DNA from: Corynebacterium sp. CNCTC7651
Lineage (GTDB): Bacteria; Actinomycetota; Actinomycetes; Mycobacteriales; Mycobacteriaceae
DNA: 64,000 bases
Direction: 5' to 3'
NCBI RefSeq assembly: GCF_021496665.1
Contig: NZ_CP071246.1
Span: forward strand, 620,001 to 684,000
In this document: in pieces, positions 1-9,991 of the stretch
Numbering within the stretch: position 1 is the stretch's first letter
How the letters are laid out: every line of letters starts with the position of its first letter
Program-made: the position numbers and the translations under genes
Notes under the pieces: generated by a model
Told to the model about the DNA's origin: nothing
Database searches by the model: none
Seen by the model: only the letters and a program-made list of their open reading frames with translations

Positions 1-528
1 GACGCGCTGAAGGTCGCGCGCGCTGATCTTGGTGTAGAGCCCACGGCCCTGGTGGCTAACTTGCCGTACAACGTCTCCGTGCCGGTGCTGCTGCACTTGC
101 TGGCGGAGTTTCCCTCTATCCGTCGCGTGCTGGTGATGGTGCAGAAGGAAGTCGCGGACCGCCTCGCCGCCCAGCCGGGTTCCAAGATTTACGGCGTGCC
201 CAGCGTCAAGGCCGCGTTCTACGGCGACGTGTCGCGCGCCGGCACCATTGGAAAGAATGTGTTCTGGCCGGCGCCGAACATTGAATCGGGGCTTGTGCGT
301 ATCGACGTCACCGATCAGCGCGATCGCTCCCTGCGAAACGCGGTCTTCCCCTTGGTGGATGCCGCGTTTGCCCAGCGGCGCAAGACGCTGCGCTCCACGT
401 TGGCTAGTGTGTACGGCTCGCCCGCCGCCGCAGAGGAGGCACTGCGCGCCGCCGGGATTGATCCGGGCCTGCGCGGCGAGGCGCTGACGGTGGATGACTT
501 CGTGCGGCTGGGTGAGCAGCGTGCCTAG
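1..528 (+). CDS. rsmA: 16S rRNA (adenine-N6,N6)-dimethyltransferase, C-terminal part
   Basis: The reading frame is open from base 1, so the 5' part of the gene lies outside the window. The product dimethylates two adjacent adenines near the 3' end of 16S rRNA during small-subunit maturation, using S-adenosylmethionine. The family-specific catalytic motif NLPYNVS is visible at about 58-78 and the C-terminal helical domain follows, including the [10 protein letters not shown] stretch. The stop overlaps the start of ispE, a pairing conserved in actinobacteria. The SAM-binding N-terminus is not visible. Confidence 0.95.
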   Translation, partial: DALKVARADLGVEPTALVANLPYNVSVPVLLHLLAEFPSIRRVLVMVQKEVADRLAAQPGSKIYGVPSVKAAFYGDVSRAGTIGKNVFWPAPNIESGLVRIDVTDQRDRSLRNAVFPLVDAAFAQRRKTLRSTLASVYGSPAAAEEALRAAGIDPGLRGEALTVDDFVRLGEQRA

Positions 529-1498
529 GACCGTGTTTGCTGCCAGCGCGCCGGCGAAGGTGAACCTGCACCTTGGTGTCGGGGAGGAGCGCGCGGACGG
601 GTACCACGACCTAGTTACCGTCTTTCAGGCCGTGGACCAGCGCGACCAGGTCAGGTTGATCGTCGAAGACGGTGGAGCGAGCGAAAGCAGTGTGGTCGCA
701 CGCATGGCGACCGAGCTGCTGCTGAACGTGCAGTTGGATGAGGATTTGGACACCCCGGCCAACCTTGCGTGGCGCGCGGTGGACGCTGCCGTTGATGCGT
801 TCCGGTCCGACCACCCCGGTGCGGCTCTTCCGCCGGTCCGCATCGAGGTGGCCAAGTCTATCTTCGTCGCCGGCGGCATGGCGGGCGGCTCCGCAGACGC
901 CGCCGCGGCGCTGGTGGCGGCGAATGCGTACCTTGAGCACTTCGGTGGGGCTTCGCTTGCCGACGATCAACTTCTCGCCCTTGCCAGACAGCTCGGCGCC
1001 GATGTGCCCTTCGCGCTCATGGGAGGCAACGCGCTTGGCACCGGTCGCGGCGACGATCTTGTTGCGATGCTGGGCCGCGGGGAATACTGGTGGTTGTTCA
1101 TCAACCCAGGCACCACCATCAGCACCGGCAAGGCGTTCGGCTTGCTGGACGATATGCGCCACAACAACCCCGCGCTTGTCCCGCACCTGGACACCACCAG
1201 GGTTGCGCAGGCGCTCACGTCGGGAGACGCGAAGCAGCTCGGGGCCGCGCTGCACAATGATCTGCAGCCGGCCGCGTTAGCAATGCGCCCGCGGATCAAG
1301 CAGATCATCGACCTCGCGGCGGCGGAGGGGGGATACGCCCTGGTTTCCGGCTCGGGCCCGACCATCGCGGTGCTCTGCGAAGACCGCGAGCACGCCCAGC
1401 GCGCCTCCGAGACGATCCGGGAGCAGCTCGAAGAGGCCATGGACCTCCTCATGGCATCGGGCCCGGCCGATGGGGCACGACTTGAAGGGGAACGCTAG
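521..1498 (+). CDS. ispE: 4-diphosphocytidyl-2-C-methyl-D-erythritol kinase
   Basis: This GHMP-family kinase phosphorylates CDP-methylerythritol at the 2-hydroxyl in the MEP isoprenoid pathway. Visible motifs are APAKVNLHL near the N-terminus, the glycine-rich phosphate loop [14 protein letters not shown] in the middle and the C-terminal [12 protein letters not shown] chose GTG 521, inside the last codons of rsmA, because the known N-terminus begins shortly before the PAKVN motif. An upstream in-frame ATG at 494 would add nine residues. The 8-nt overlap with rsmA indicates translational coupling. Isoprenoid supply also feeds the carotenoid and Z-prenyl genes elsewhere in the window. Confidence 0.93.
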   Translation: MPRTVFAASAPAKVNLHLGVGEERADGYHDLVTVFQAVDQRDQVRLIVEDGGASESSVVARMATELLLNVQLDEDLDTPANLAWRAVDAAVDAFRSDHPGAALPPVRIEVAKSIFVAGGMAGGSADAAAALVAANAYLEHFGGASLADDQLLALARQLGADVPFALMGGNALGTGRGDDLVAMLGRGEYWWLFINPGTTISTGKAFGLLDDMRHNNPALVPHLDTTRVAQALTSGDAKQLGAALHNDLQPAALAMRPRIKQIIDLAAAEGGYALVSGSGPTIAVLCEDREHAQRASETIREQLEEAMDLLMASGPADGARLEGER

Positions 1499-1546
1499 TT
1501 CGAACAGCGTGCCGGTGGCTCCGAACCATCGTCTAGCGTTTGGCCC

Positions 1547-2218
1547 ATGGCTTTAATCGATGCGCTGAGGCAGTATCTGGACGGCAACACGGTGACCGTC
1601 GATAAGCAGCATGCCCCGGTGGTCCCGCAACCCGCCCGCGGACGGCCGGCCGCCTATATCCCGCCGCTGCCCAGGCTCATGCGCGACGAGTTCGTGGCGG
1701 TTGATTTTGAGACCGCGAACCGCGTCGGCGGCGCCTCCGCGTGCCAAGTTGCCATGGTGAAGGTGCGCGGTGGGGACGTGGTTGACCAATTCTGCACGTA
1801 TCTGCGCCCGCCGGAGGAGCATATTGCGTTTGAGTTCAGCCACATCCACGGCATCTACCGGGGCGATGTGGAGGATGCGCCGAGTTGGTTCGACATTGCG
1901 GATGATGTTGTGGAGTTTGTGGGGGACGCGCCCGTGTACGCGCACAACGCCACGTTTGATGCGGCAGTGTGGCGCGGGCTGGACCGCTACTTTTTCACCG
2001 GCACCTTCCCGCGGGAGTTCTATTGCACCGCCAGGATGGCGCGCCGCCTGATGCCGGAGCTGCCGAATCACAAGCTGCCCACTGTCACCGCGTATTGCGC
2101 GCCGGGCTACCAGCTGGAGCATCACCGGGCGGATTCGGACGCGTTGGCGTGCGCGCACATTGTGGCCCAGTTTCAGCGCAGCCATGCACTGCACCCGCTG
2201 CTGCCGCCGGGGACGTAG
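1547..2218 (+). CDS. DEDDh-family 3'-5' exonuclease (DNA polymerase III epsilon-like)
   Basis: A protein of about 223 residues with an exonuclease fold. ExoI is VDFETAN (D and E metal ligands), ExoII is in VYAHNATFDAAV, and ExoIII is HRADSDALA with the H and final D. This is the DEDDh set of proofreading and RNase T-like exonucleases. About 45 residues precede the domain, with no BRCT or polymerase domain. A TAGCGT box ends 8 nt before the ATG, suggesting a leaderless transcript separate from ispE. The natural substrate (DNA or RNA ends) cannot be told from sequence. Confidence 0.85.
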   Translation: MALIDALRQYLDGNTVTVDKQHAPVVPQPARGRPAAYIPPLPRLMRDEFVAVDFETANRVGGASACQVAMVKVRGGDVVDQFCTYLRPPEEHIAFEFSHIHGIYRGDVEDAPSWFDIADDVVEFVGDAPVYAHNATFDAAVWRGLDRYFFTGTFPREFYCTARMARRLMPELPNHKLPTVTAYCAPGYQLEHHRADSDALACAHIVAQFQRSHALHPLLPPGT

Positions 2219-2232
2219 AATGAGCAGCCGCT

Positions 2233-4044
2233 ATGTCTAACCTGATCAACCTCGAAAATGTCTCCAAAACCTGGGGGCTGAAAACGCTCCTGGACGGCGT
2301 GTCCCTCGGTGTGCAGACGGGCGACCGCATCGGCATCGTCGGCGTCAACGGCGGTGGCAAGACCACGCTGTTGGAGGTGCTGACTGGCATTGAGCCGCCG
2401 GATGCCGGCCGCGTGTCCCACAACTCCTCCCTGCGCATGGCGGTGGTGACGCAGCGCTTCGAGCTTGAGGACACGTTGACGGTGGGCCAAGCCGTCGTCG
2501 AACCGTTGGGGCTGCAAACCTTTGAGTGGGCATCCAACGCCAAGGTGCGCGAGGTACTGCAGGGCACCGGCGTGGCCGCGCTGGGGCTAGATACGCCAGT
2601 TGGTCAGCTCTCCGGCGGCGAGCGCCGGCGCGTCAACCTTGCCGCCGCCCTGGTGCAGGACCTGGACCTGGTGGTGTTGGATGAGCCGACGAACCACCTG
2701 GACGTGGAGGGCGTGCAGTGGCTGGCGGACCATCTGCTGAGCCGCAAGCTTGCTGTCGTTGTGGTGACGCACGATCGCTGGTTCTTGGACACCGTGGCCA
2801 CCCTGACGTGGGAGGTGCACGACGGGCAGGTTGATGTGTACGAGGGCGGGTACAACGACTGGACTTTCGCCCGCGCGGAACGCGCCCGGCAGGCGGATGC
2901 GGTGGAGCAGCGCCGCCGCAACCTGGCCCGCAAGGAGCTGGCGTGGCTGCGCCGCGGCGCGCCGGCGCGCACCTCCAAGCCGCGCTACCGCATTGAAGCC
3001 GCCGAAGCGCTGATCGCAGACGTGCCCGCGCCGCGCGACTCTGTGGAGCTCATGGCGTTTTCGAAGCAGCGTCAGGGCCGTGTGGTCATTGAGCTGGAGG
3101 ATGCCCGCATTGACGCGCCGGACGGGCGCACGCTGGTGGACCATCTCACGTGGCGACTTGCCCCTGGCGAGCGCATTGGCCTGGTGGGCGTCAACGGTTC
3201 CGGCAAGACCACGCTGCTTCGCACGCTGGCGGGGGAGTACCCGCTGGCGGCAGGCAAGCGCATAGAGGGGCAGACCACGCGCATCGGCTGGCTGTGCCAG
3301 GAGCTCGACGACCTGGATCCCACACGCCGTGTGATCGATTCGATTGAGGATGTGGCCACGTATATCGAGCTGGGCAAAGGGCAGTTGTCTGCCTCCCAGC
3401 TGGCGGAGCGCCTCGGCTTCAGCCCGAAGCGCCAGCGTACCCCGGTGGGTGACCTCTCCGGTGGTGAGCGCCGCCGACTGCAGCTCACGCGCGTGCTTAT
3501 GAGCGAGCCGAATGTGCTGCTGCTCGACGAGCCGACGAATGATCTGGACATTGACACCCTCCAGGAGCTCGAAGACCTGCTGGACAACTGGCCGGGCACG
3601 CTCGTGGTCATTTCGCACGACCGCTACTTGATTGAGCGCATCGCCGACGTCACCTACGCGCTCTTCGGTGACGGGCAGCTGACCAACCTCCCGGGCGGCA
3701 TCCAGCAGTACCTTGACCGCCGCGCCGCTGCCCAGGGCCAAGCTGGGGTGCTGGATTTGGGCGACGGGGTGAAAGCGAACGTCGAAAAGCCCAGTAAGCC
3801 CAGCGCCCTTTCCTCCCAGGAGGAGCGGGAGCTGCGGAAACGGATGAACGCGCTGGAAAAGAAGATCGAGAAGGCCGATGCGCAGGCCGAGGCGCTGGAG
3901 GCGGAGATCGGGGAGTTGTCTGCCGCGGCGGCCCCGGATTTTGAGGCGATCGGCGCCAAGACGCGCGAGCTGTCCCAAGCGCGGGACGCGCGCGATGAAT
4001 TGGAGATGGAATGGCTTGAACTGGGGGAGCGGCTGGAAGGGTAG
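2233..4044 (+). CDS. ABC-F family ATPase (Uup/EttA-like)
   Basis: Two ABC ATPase domains are fused in one soluble chain with no membrane segments. The first has Walker A GVNGGGKTT and signature LSGGERRRVNL; the second has Walker A GVNGSGKTT and signature LSGGERRRLQL. Each has Walker B followed by DEPTN. A charged linker rich in Arg and Ala joins them, and a C-terminal coiled-coil-like tail (about the last 70 residues, Lys/Glu-rich) resembles Uup. Members of this family act on ribosomes or branched nucleic acids. The gene follows the exonuclease by 14 bases; a TAGAAT box at 2216-2221 may drive it. Confidence 0.88.
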   Translation: MSNLINLENVSKTWGLKTLLDGVSLGVQTGDRIGIVGVNGGGKTTLLEVLTGIEPPDAGRVSHNSSLRMAVVTQRFELEDTLTVGQAVVEPLGLQTFEWASNAKVREVLQGTGVAALGLDTPVGQLSGGERRRVNLAAALVQDLDLVVLDEPTNHLDVEGVQWLADHLLSRKLAVVVVTHDRWFLDTVATLTWEVHDGQVDVYEGGYNDWTFARAERARQADAVEQRRRNLARKELAWLRRGAPARTSKPRYRIEAAEALIADVPAPRDSVELMAFSKQRQGRVVIELEDARIDAPDGRTLVDHLTWRLAPGERIGLVGVNGSGKTTLLRTLAGEYPLAAGKRIEGQTTRIGWLCQELDDLDPTRRVIDSIEDVATYIELGKGQLSASQLAERLGFSPKRQRTPVGDLSGGERRRLQLTRVLMSEPNVLLLDEPTNDLDIDTLQELEDLLDNWPGTLVVISHDRYLIERIADVTYALFGDGQLTNLPGGIQQYLDRRAAAQGQAGVLDLGDGVKANVEKPSKPSALSSQEERELRKRMNALEKKIEKADAQAEALEAEIGELSAAAAPDFEAIGAKTRELSQARDARDELEMEWLELGERLEG

Positions 4045-4094
4045 CTCGGCGCGTCGCGCGTTACTGCTGTGATTTATGTGCCACAATCTGTCGC

Positions 4095-4742
4095 ATGTGG
4101 AATAACGGACATAATCGCGGAACGGCGGCGGGTATCGGAGCGCTCGCCCTCGCCGCCGCGCTCACCTTCGGCGCGACTCCGGCCTTCGCGCAGGACACCA
4201 GCTCCGACAGCACTCTGCCCAAGCCCATCGCATCCATCGAGCTCAACGGGCTTTCCTCCCGCGCAAACATCACCATCCCGCAACTGCCGGACATTGAAAT
4301 TCCGCGCGGCGTCATCGACGGCGCGAAAAAAGTGGGCATCACCCTGCCGGACCGCATTTCGCTGACCGGCCGCACCACGGAAGAGGTGCAGCGCAGCACA
4401 GAGCAGACGCTTCTCGACGAATCCGAGAAACAACTTGCCAAAGAGGGCCACCGCAAGGACCCGGAGGCGCAGGCAATTGCAGAGCAGTGGGCGCAGCAGG
4501 CCGCTCGGGGCGAAGCAAAGTTCACCGGTGATGTCGGCCGCGGGGTGACGGCGACGGACCGCGGAACGGGCAACATCTACAAGCTGGGCCCGCAGGACGC
4601 GCAGGAGCGTATCGGCTTCCTGACCAAGGAAGAGGTCATCGACGCCGTAGAGACGACGCCAACGAAGGAGCCGAAGCGCTTCGGCGTTGCCGTGGCCCGC
4701 GACGGGGACACGATCTACCTTGCCGAGTACTTCCTGAACTAG
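4095..4742 (+). CDS. secreted protein of unknown function
   Basis: 215 residues with a clear signal peptide: positive N-terminus, hydrophobic Ala/Leu run at about residues 12-28, and a likely cleavage after AFA before QDTSSD. The mature part has no motif I recognise. It is hydrophilic with Glu/Arg-rich helical stretches in its middle and ends with an LAEYFLN tail. A CACAAT-like box 7 nt before the ATG fits a leaderless transcript. It lies between the ABC-F gene and ppk2 on the same strand, with no obvious functional link. Confidence 0.8.
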   Translation: MWNNGHNRGTAAGIGALALAAALTFGATPAFAQDTSSDSTLPKPIASIELNGLSSRANITIPQLPDIEIPRGVIDGAKKVGITLPDRISLTGRTTEEVQRSTEQTLLDESEKQLAKEGHRKDPEAQAIAEQWAQQAARGEAKFTGDVGRGVTATDRGTGNIYKLGPQDAQERIGFLTKEEVIDAVETTPTKEPKRFGVAVARDGDTIYLAEYFLN

Positions 4743-4784
4743 CCGGCAAAATGCCCCCGCAACCGATCCGTTACGGTTGTGGGT

Positions 4785-5630
4785 ATGAGCGATAAGAAAC
4801 CCCCGAAGCTATCCCGCAAGGCCTACGAGAAGGAGCTGCTCCGGCTCCAGGCTGAGCTGGTGGCCATGCAGCACTGGGTTGTGGAGACGGGCGCGCGCCT
4901 TGTCATCATCATGGAAGGCCGCGACGCCGCAGGTAAGGGCTCCGCAATCAAGCGCATCACGCAGTACATGAACCCGCGCACCTGTCGCATCGAGGCGCTG
5001 CCGAAGCCGACCGAGCGCGAGCAGGGCCAGTGGTACTTCCTCCAGCGCTACGTGGAAAAGCTCCCCGCCGCAGGCGAGATCGTGATCTTTGACCGCTCCT
5101 GGTACAACCGCGCCGGCGTGGAGCGCGTCATGGGCTTCTGCACCTCCCAGGAGTACCGCCGCTTCCTGCACCAGGCTCCGATCTTCGAGCGCCTGCTGGT
5201 GGAGGACGGCATCATGCTCCGCAAGTACTGGTTCTCCGTGTCTGATGAGGAGCAGTACAACCGCTTCGTCTCCCGCCGCGAGGATCCGCTGCGCCAGTGG
5301 AAGCTCTCCCCGATGGACCTGGAATCCATCACCAAATGGGAGGAGTACTCCCGAGCGAAGGATGAGATGTTCATCCACACCGACATCCCCTCCGCGCCGT
5401 GGTACACGGTGGAGAGCGAGGACAAGAAGCGCTCCCGCATCAACGTGATCTCGCACCTTTTGTCCACCATCCCGTACGAGCACATCCAGCCGGAGCTGCC
5501 GGAGATCCCGCCGCGCCCGGAGACCACGGATTACGAGCGCCCCCCGCGCGACGAGTTCCGCTACGTGCCGGATGCCGCCGCCAAGCTCGAGGAGCCGAAG
5601 AAGCACAAGAAGAAGTCCAAGAAAAACTAG
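4785..5630 (+). CDS. ppk2: polyphosphate kinase 2
   Basis: PPK2 transfers phosphate between polyphosphate and nucleoside phosphates. The sequence shows Walker A GRDAAGKGS at about residue 44, the lid-associated EREQGQWYFLQRYV, and the Walker B-like FDRSWYNRAGVERVMGF that defines the family. At about 281 residues it is a single-domain class I enzyme. I start it at ATG 4785 because a TACGGT box lies 7 nt upstream (leaderless); an in-frame GTG at 4779 is less likely. The C-terminus is strongly basic (KKHKKKSKKN). The stop overlaps that of the convergent DNA glycosylase gene. Confidence 0.93.
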   Translation: MSDKKPPKLSRKAYEKELLRLQAELVAMQHWVVETGARLVIIMEGRDAAGKGSAIKRITQYMNPRTCRIEALPKPTEREQGQWYFLQRYVEKLPAAGEIVIFDRSWYNRAGVERVMGFCTSQEYRRFLHQAPIFERLLVEDGIMLRKYWFSVSDEEQYNRFVSRREDPLRQWKLSPMDLESITKWEEYSRAKDEMFIHTDIPSAPWYTVESEDKKRSRINVISHLLSTIPYEHIQPELPEIPPRPETTDYERPPRDEFRYVPDAAAKLEEPKKHKKKSKKN

Positions 5631-6187
5631 CGTGGGTAGCCGCGCGGTGTGGATACCGTGCGGTTGCCCGGGATCCAGAACCGCAGCGGTGCGCCGGCAT
5701 TCTTGGAAATGCCGATGCGCGGGCCGGCCACCCATTCCGGCTCACTGTCTCGCATGGTGAGCTGCACCGGCGTCCCGTTGTCCACCAGCTGCAGCCCCAG
5801 GGCCTGGCCGAGGTTGCCGGGCCCGCGCGCGAGGTTGTCGTAAGGGATCGGTGCCCGCTCCGGGCGCTGCCTTCGCTCCCGCGCCAAATCCTCGCCCGCC
5901 ACGACCTCGCCGCCGCGCATGAGGCAGCCCTGGCCGTCGCCCTCCGGCGCGCAGACGATATTGCCGTTGTGGTGGATGCCGTAGGAGAAGTACACGTACA
6001 GTCGCCCGGGCGGGCCGAACATCGCCGCGTTCCGGGCTGTTTTGCCGTTGAACGTGTGCGCTGCCGAATCTGCCGCGCCGAGGTACGCCTCCACCTCAGT
6101 GAGCCTGATGCTCACCCCGTTCATGGTGATCACGCAGCCGAGCAGCTGCGGCGCCACCACGTCGGCGGGTTGGAAGAAGTCGATCAC
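5627..6187 (-). CDS. mpg: DNA-3-methyladenine glycosylase (AAG/MPG family)
   Basis: The product excises alkylated purines. AAG-type motifs are present: LLGCVI at the start, RLTEVEAYLG with the catalytic Glu, SAAHTFNGKTARNAAMFGPPG, and LYVYFSYGIHHNGNIVC. About 186 residues, normal for the bacterial family. The GTG at 6187 overlaps the stop of the upstream HAD gene in a GTGA arrangement, so the two are probably co-translated; the open frame continues further upstream but inside the HAD gene. It converges on ppk2 with overlapping stops. Confidence 0.9.
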   Translation of the reverse strand: MIDFFQPADVVAPQLLGCVITMNGVSIRLTEVEAYLGAADSAAHTFNGKTARNAAMFGPPGRLYVYFSYGIHHNGNIVCAPEGDGQGCLMRGGEVVAGEDLARERRQRPERAPIPYDNLARGPGNLGQALGLQLVDNGTPVQLTMRDSEPEWVAGPRIGISKNAGAPLRFWIPGNRTVSTPRGYPR

Positions 6188-6978
6188 TTGAGCCACGCAC
6201 CAAGCTTTTCGACGGCAGCTTCTTCCGCGCAATTCCCAATAACCTCATCCGCAATGGCTTTGAGGTCCTCATGGGCGTTGCCCATCGCCACCGCGTAGCC
6301 CGCGGCTTTGAGCATGCCGTAATCGTTCAGGTAATCACCGATCGCTGCCGTGTCGTTGTGGTGGATCGAAAGAGCGTCGGCAAGCGCGGTAAGCGCAGCA
6401 CCCTTATCCGCGTCCGGGTGCATGATGTCCAGCCAATGCTTCGAGCTCACAAGCGCGCGCAGCTCCGGAACCAGCGCTTCGACCCAGGGAAGCGCATCCG
6501 CTTCCGCGTCGGATTGCACGTAGAGGGCGATCTTGATGATGTTGTCCAGCGGGGCATCCGTCAGCGAGGTGAGCGTTTCGCGGGAATGGTAGTACTTGGC
6601 AATTTCCTCTTCGATCTCGGCGGGGAGATCGTCGCTGGTGAAACACACCTCGGGTGCGCAGATCACGGCGTAGGCGGTAAACGGCGCATCCTCGAGCGCG
6701 GCGACAAGGCGCGAGACGGGCGATTCCGCCATTGGGGTGGTGGAAACAACCTCGCCCTGGTGCCACACCACCGCGCCGTTTTCTGCGATAAACGTCTCCG
6801 GTGCGTCGCGGCTGAACATGTCCCGCAGCGTGGCCAGCTGGCGGCCGGAGGCGGGGGCGACGAGCATGCCGGCCCGGCGGGCATCCGCAAGCACCTGCCA
6901 AAACCTGTCCGGGATCTCACCCGCCGGGGTGAGCAACGTGCCATCCATGTCCAAAGCTACGAGTTTCGGTGAATTCAC
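6184..6978 (-). CDS. HAD-superfamily phosphatase, Cof type
   Basis: 264 residues. Motif I is LDMDGTLLT at the N-terminus with both catalytic Asp residues. The C-terminal IGDYLNDYGMLKAAGYAVAMGNA is motif IV plus the Cof signature, and a type IIB cap lies between. The family dephosphorylates sugar phosphates, flavin or pyridoxal phosphates; the substrate is not predictable here. It lies upstream of and overlaps the mpg gene, and is divergent from the enoyl-CoA hydratase-family gene 50 bases away. Confidence 0.88.
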   Translation of the reverse strand: MNSPKLVALDMDGTLLTPAGEIPDRFWQVLADARRAGMLVAPASGRQLATLRDMFSRDAPETFIAENGAVVWHQGEVVSTTPMAESPVSRLVAALEDAPFTAYAVICAPEVCFTSDDLPAEIEEEIAKYYHSRETLTSLTDAPLDNIIKIALYVQSDAEADALPWVEALVPELRALVSSKHWLDIMHPDADKGAALTALADALSIHHNDTAAIGDYLNDYGMLKAAGYAVAMGNAHEDLKAIADEVIGNCAEEAAVEKLGAWLK

Positions 6979-7028
6979 GCCCCGCAGCCTACCTGCGCAG
7001 CAGGGGTGTGATGTGGAACACTAGTCGC

Positions 7029-8021
7029 ATGACTGAACCGAACGAACAATTTGTGATTGCTGAAGTGCGCGGCACCACCGGTGTGCTCACCCTCAACCGC
7101 CCCAAAGCGCTGAATTCGCTCAACTACGACATGGTCACGGCCATCGATGCAGCGCTGCGCGAGTGGGCAACCGACGACGCCGTGGAACAGGTGGTCATCC
7201 ACTCCAACTCCAAGCACTTCTGCTCCGGCGGGGACGTGAAGTCCGCCCGCCAAGAGATTCTGGACGGTAACGAGGCGTACATCGACGAGTTCTTCGCATT
7301 CGAGTATGCGATGAACAACTACATCGCCGAGTTTCCGAAGCCGTATGTGGCGCTGATCTCCGGCGTGAACATGGGCGGCGGCATGGGTGTTTCGGCCCAT
7401 GGTTCCCACTTTGTGGTGGCGGAGGGTGCGTTCGCTTCCATGCCGGAAATGAACATCGGCTACGTCACGGACGTGGGCATGAGCTGGACACTGCAGAATC
7501 TGCCGAAGCGCCCGTCGACCAACTTGGGCAAGTTCCTGGGTTTGACCGGCTACCGCCTCACGCCGGATGACATGCTCGCTCTCGGCCTGGCCACGCACAA
7601 GGTGGAAACGGTGGAGGGCCTGGTGGACCGTATTGCGGAGGACGGCCTTGGAGTGCTGGATGAGGTTGCCCTCGAGGCCGGCGACAGCGAGCTTGCCCGC
7701 TGGTTCGACGACATCGAGGCAGCTTTCGGCGGTTCCTGGGAGGAGATCGAAGCGCGTCTCGACGGCGAGTTCAAGACCTTCGTGGAGGAACTCACCGCCA
7801 AGGCTTCGCCGTCAGCCCTCGTCGCCGCCGCGGAGCTGTTCGAGGCGAACGCGAAGCTCGACCTCGCCGGTGCGCTGGAGAATGAGCGCGTGCTGGGCGA
7901 GCTGATGCGCCGCGAACCGGACTTCGCCGAGGGCGTGCGCGCCGTGCTGGTGGATAAAGACCAGTCGGCGCAGTTCGAGCCCCAGCCGGACCCGGCGAAG
8001 TACCGCGAGGTGCTGCGCTAA
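7029..8021 (+). CDS. enoyl-CoA hydratase-family protein, probably 3-hydroxyisobutyryl-CoA hydrolase
   Basis: 330 residues with a crotonase fold. TLNRPKALNSL comes first, then SNSKHFCSGGDVKS (oxyanion hole), then GVNMGGGMGVSAHGSHFVVAE and FASMPEMNIGYVTDVG. The long C-terminal part and MPE-N-G pattern match 3-hydroxyisobutyryl-CoA hydrolases of valine degradation better than the shorter hydratases. The start is ATG 7029; an open frame upstream to 6969 lacks a sensible N-terminus. It stands alone, so pathway context is absent and the precise acyl-CoA substrate is uncertain. Confidence 0.85.
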   Translation: MTEPNEQFVIAEVRGTTGVLTLNRPKALNSLNYDMVTAIDAALREWATDDAVEQVVIHSNSKHFCSGGDVKSARQEILDGNEAYIDEFFAFEYAMNNYIAEFPKPYVALISGVNMGGGMGVSAHGSHFVVAEGAFASMPEMNIGYVTDVGMSWTLQNLPKRPSTNLGKFLGLTGYRLTPDDMLALGLATHKVETVEGLVDRIAEDGLGVLDEVALEAGDSELARWFDDIEAAFGGSWEEIEARLDGEFKTFVEELTAKASPSALVAAAELFEANAKLDLAGALENERVLGELMRREPDFAEGVRAVLVDKDQSAQFEPQPDPAKYREVLR

Positions 8022-9847
8022 TTACAACGGCAGCTTCGGCAGCGGGAGTGCGGCGAGATCGAGGAGTCCCAGCTGCACGGCACCGAAGCCGAGAACCGCA
8101 AGAAGCGCGATGATTCCGCCGACGGCAGCTGCGACGGTGCCAGCGGTCGAAGATCCCTGAGGCTGCGTCCCGCCCAGCTCGGGGCGCGCCTTCGAGTGAT
8201 CGGAGACCGCGCCAAGTGGCAGACAAGCCTCAAGCTCTTCGATAGTAGAAGGTCGAATCATCCATCACCGGCATGCAGCCTGCGTGGAACGGAATCTCTG
8301 CCTCGTTATAGAGCATGCGCACCAAGGTCACGCCCTCAGCGTTCTGGAATGCATCCCACTGAATGTTCGCGGCCATCGGAGAAACCCTGTCGCCGCGCCA
8401 ATCGGAGTTGGAGTAATCCATCACCTGATCAGCTGGAACGCCCTTCTGGGAGCCTGGGAGCTTCAGCAATGCGGCGAGCGGAATAATTGTTTCAGCATGG
8501 CCGAAGCGGTATTCCGCAGCGACCTTGCCACCCGACGCGCGGTCCTTGACGCCGTTGATCATGTGCTCCAGCAACGGAACAAAGTTGTCGTACGCTACGG
8601 TCTGGCCTTCGATGGCTGGGCCCTTCTCGTAGTAGTCCTCGACATCCAACAGGTAGGCAAACGTGGGGCCATCCTGGTCGTCCATGTACTGATCAAAGAT
8701 CCAGCCCTCAGCAGGCTTAGCGGCCTCATTCTCCATCGCCGGCGCGATGATGTAAAGGTTGTAGAACTGCAGCGCTGCGTCGACAACGCCGGTGACAGTC
8801 TTTTCTTGGTCACCGCGTCCGACGTACTTCGGTTCAGCGGACTCCATCTCCAAGTCTGCAATCCTGGTCGTCCATGTACTGATCAAAGATCCAGCCCTCA
8901 GCAGGCTTAGCGGCCTCATTCTCCATCGCCGGCGCGATGATGTAAAGGTTGTAGAACTGCAGCGCTGCGTCGACAACGCCGGTGACAGTCTTTTCTTGGT
9001 CACCGCGTCCGACGTACTTCGGTTCAGCGGACTCCATCTCCAAGTCTGCAATGAACTCAGGGGTGAAAATCTTTCCCAGGAGCGCCTTCGCTGCCTTCTG
9101 GGAGTCCGGTTTGACATACGCAGCGTCTACCTTCGCCTTGAGTTCGTCGCCGTTCTTCCATGCGTTGTAGGCCTTGTAAGAATCTGACTTTTTGTCCTTG
9201 TGTGCGTAGAGGAGGTCCTTTCGTGCCTCCAGCTTCACAGTCTCGCCGTCGACGCCATCGACCAAATTGTCGGCAATCCCCGGGGCCTTCTCAAGAAGAC
9301 CAGCGCCGAACTGCTGGCCAGATTCGATTGCGCGATCCTCTCCAGAGGACATGAACTTGACGGAGAGGTTCTGGGCCTCAATGTCCTTGAGCAACGCTGC
9401 ATTTCGCTCAGCGTTGCGCTGACCAATCCCGCGGAGTTCTTTGCGGCCGAAAGCGGTCAAGCTGCCGTAGCCGGGCTCTCCCGGGCCGGTGAGTGCCTCG
9501 TTGGCCTTGATCATGGCCTCAACCTGCGGGATCAAACGCTCACCGAGCTCAGTGAGCTGACCCTTTGCCTTAGCGTCCTCCAGCATCTGCTGAGCTAGGT
9601 CATCGTATTTGAAGCTGGAAAGACCACGAGAGCCATGGCGGTCGACTGAGGAAGTGTAAATCTGCGTAAAGCCAGCGGGAGCCTTGCTGTAGCTAGAGAT
9701 AGTGGCAGCCGGAGAGTATGGCTGCTTAGTGGAGTAGTAAGTGGTGCCATCAGCAGCAGCCGCTGGCGTGGCCGCGAGTGGGGCGATCAATGCAGCGGCG
9801 AGGATTGCTGCAGAGAGCGAGCGGGATGGGGAGGTGACGGTGGACAT
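8022..9847 (-). pseudogene. secreted, membrane-anchored histidine phosphatase (MINPP/phytase-like), broken
   Basis: The intact ancestor would be a signal-peptide protein (cleavage after AAA near residue 33) with the histidine-phosphatase motif DRHGSRG, the second motif GHAET (the HAE proton donor of inositol-polyphosphate phosphatases), and a C-terminal hydrophobic anchor ending LPLPKLPL. The frame is broken twice. A perfect 190-bp tandem duplication (8671-9050) shifts the frame by one. A second shift occurs at about 8241-8250, where the body frame ends in FYYRRA while the anchor continues in another frame (TIEELEACL). ATG 9847 is preceded by an AGGAGC ribosome-binding site. Either a recent pseudogene or an assembly artefact. 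Confidence 0.85.
8671..9050. repeat. perfect 190-bp direct tandem duplication
   Basis: Copies 8671-8860 and 8861-9050 are identical by eye, and the dinucleotide AT is shared at the junctions. The unit lies inside the histidine phosphatase gene. Because 190 is not a multiple of three it shifts the frame. Removing one copy rejoins the N-terminal half to the GHAET half. Confidence 0.97.
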
Positions 9848-9991
9848 AGGAGCTCCTTGCTTAGGGAAAGCTATGACACCCCTGAAAATACGCTCCAAAC
9901 GTTACATTACAGTGAACTCTGGGTAAACAGCACCGGGGTGCACGCGGGGAGTTTCAAACTCAAAGGGGGCCCGCTAGGAGGGCGGAAACGT

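Noticed and set aside
2587..4086. Long minus-strand open frame of 499 codons opposite the ABC-F gene
   Set aside because: It is the low-stop shadow of a GC-rich gene; its translation is Arg/Gln/His-rich without domains, while the plus strand has clear ABC motifs.
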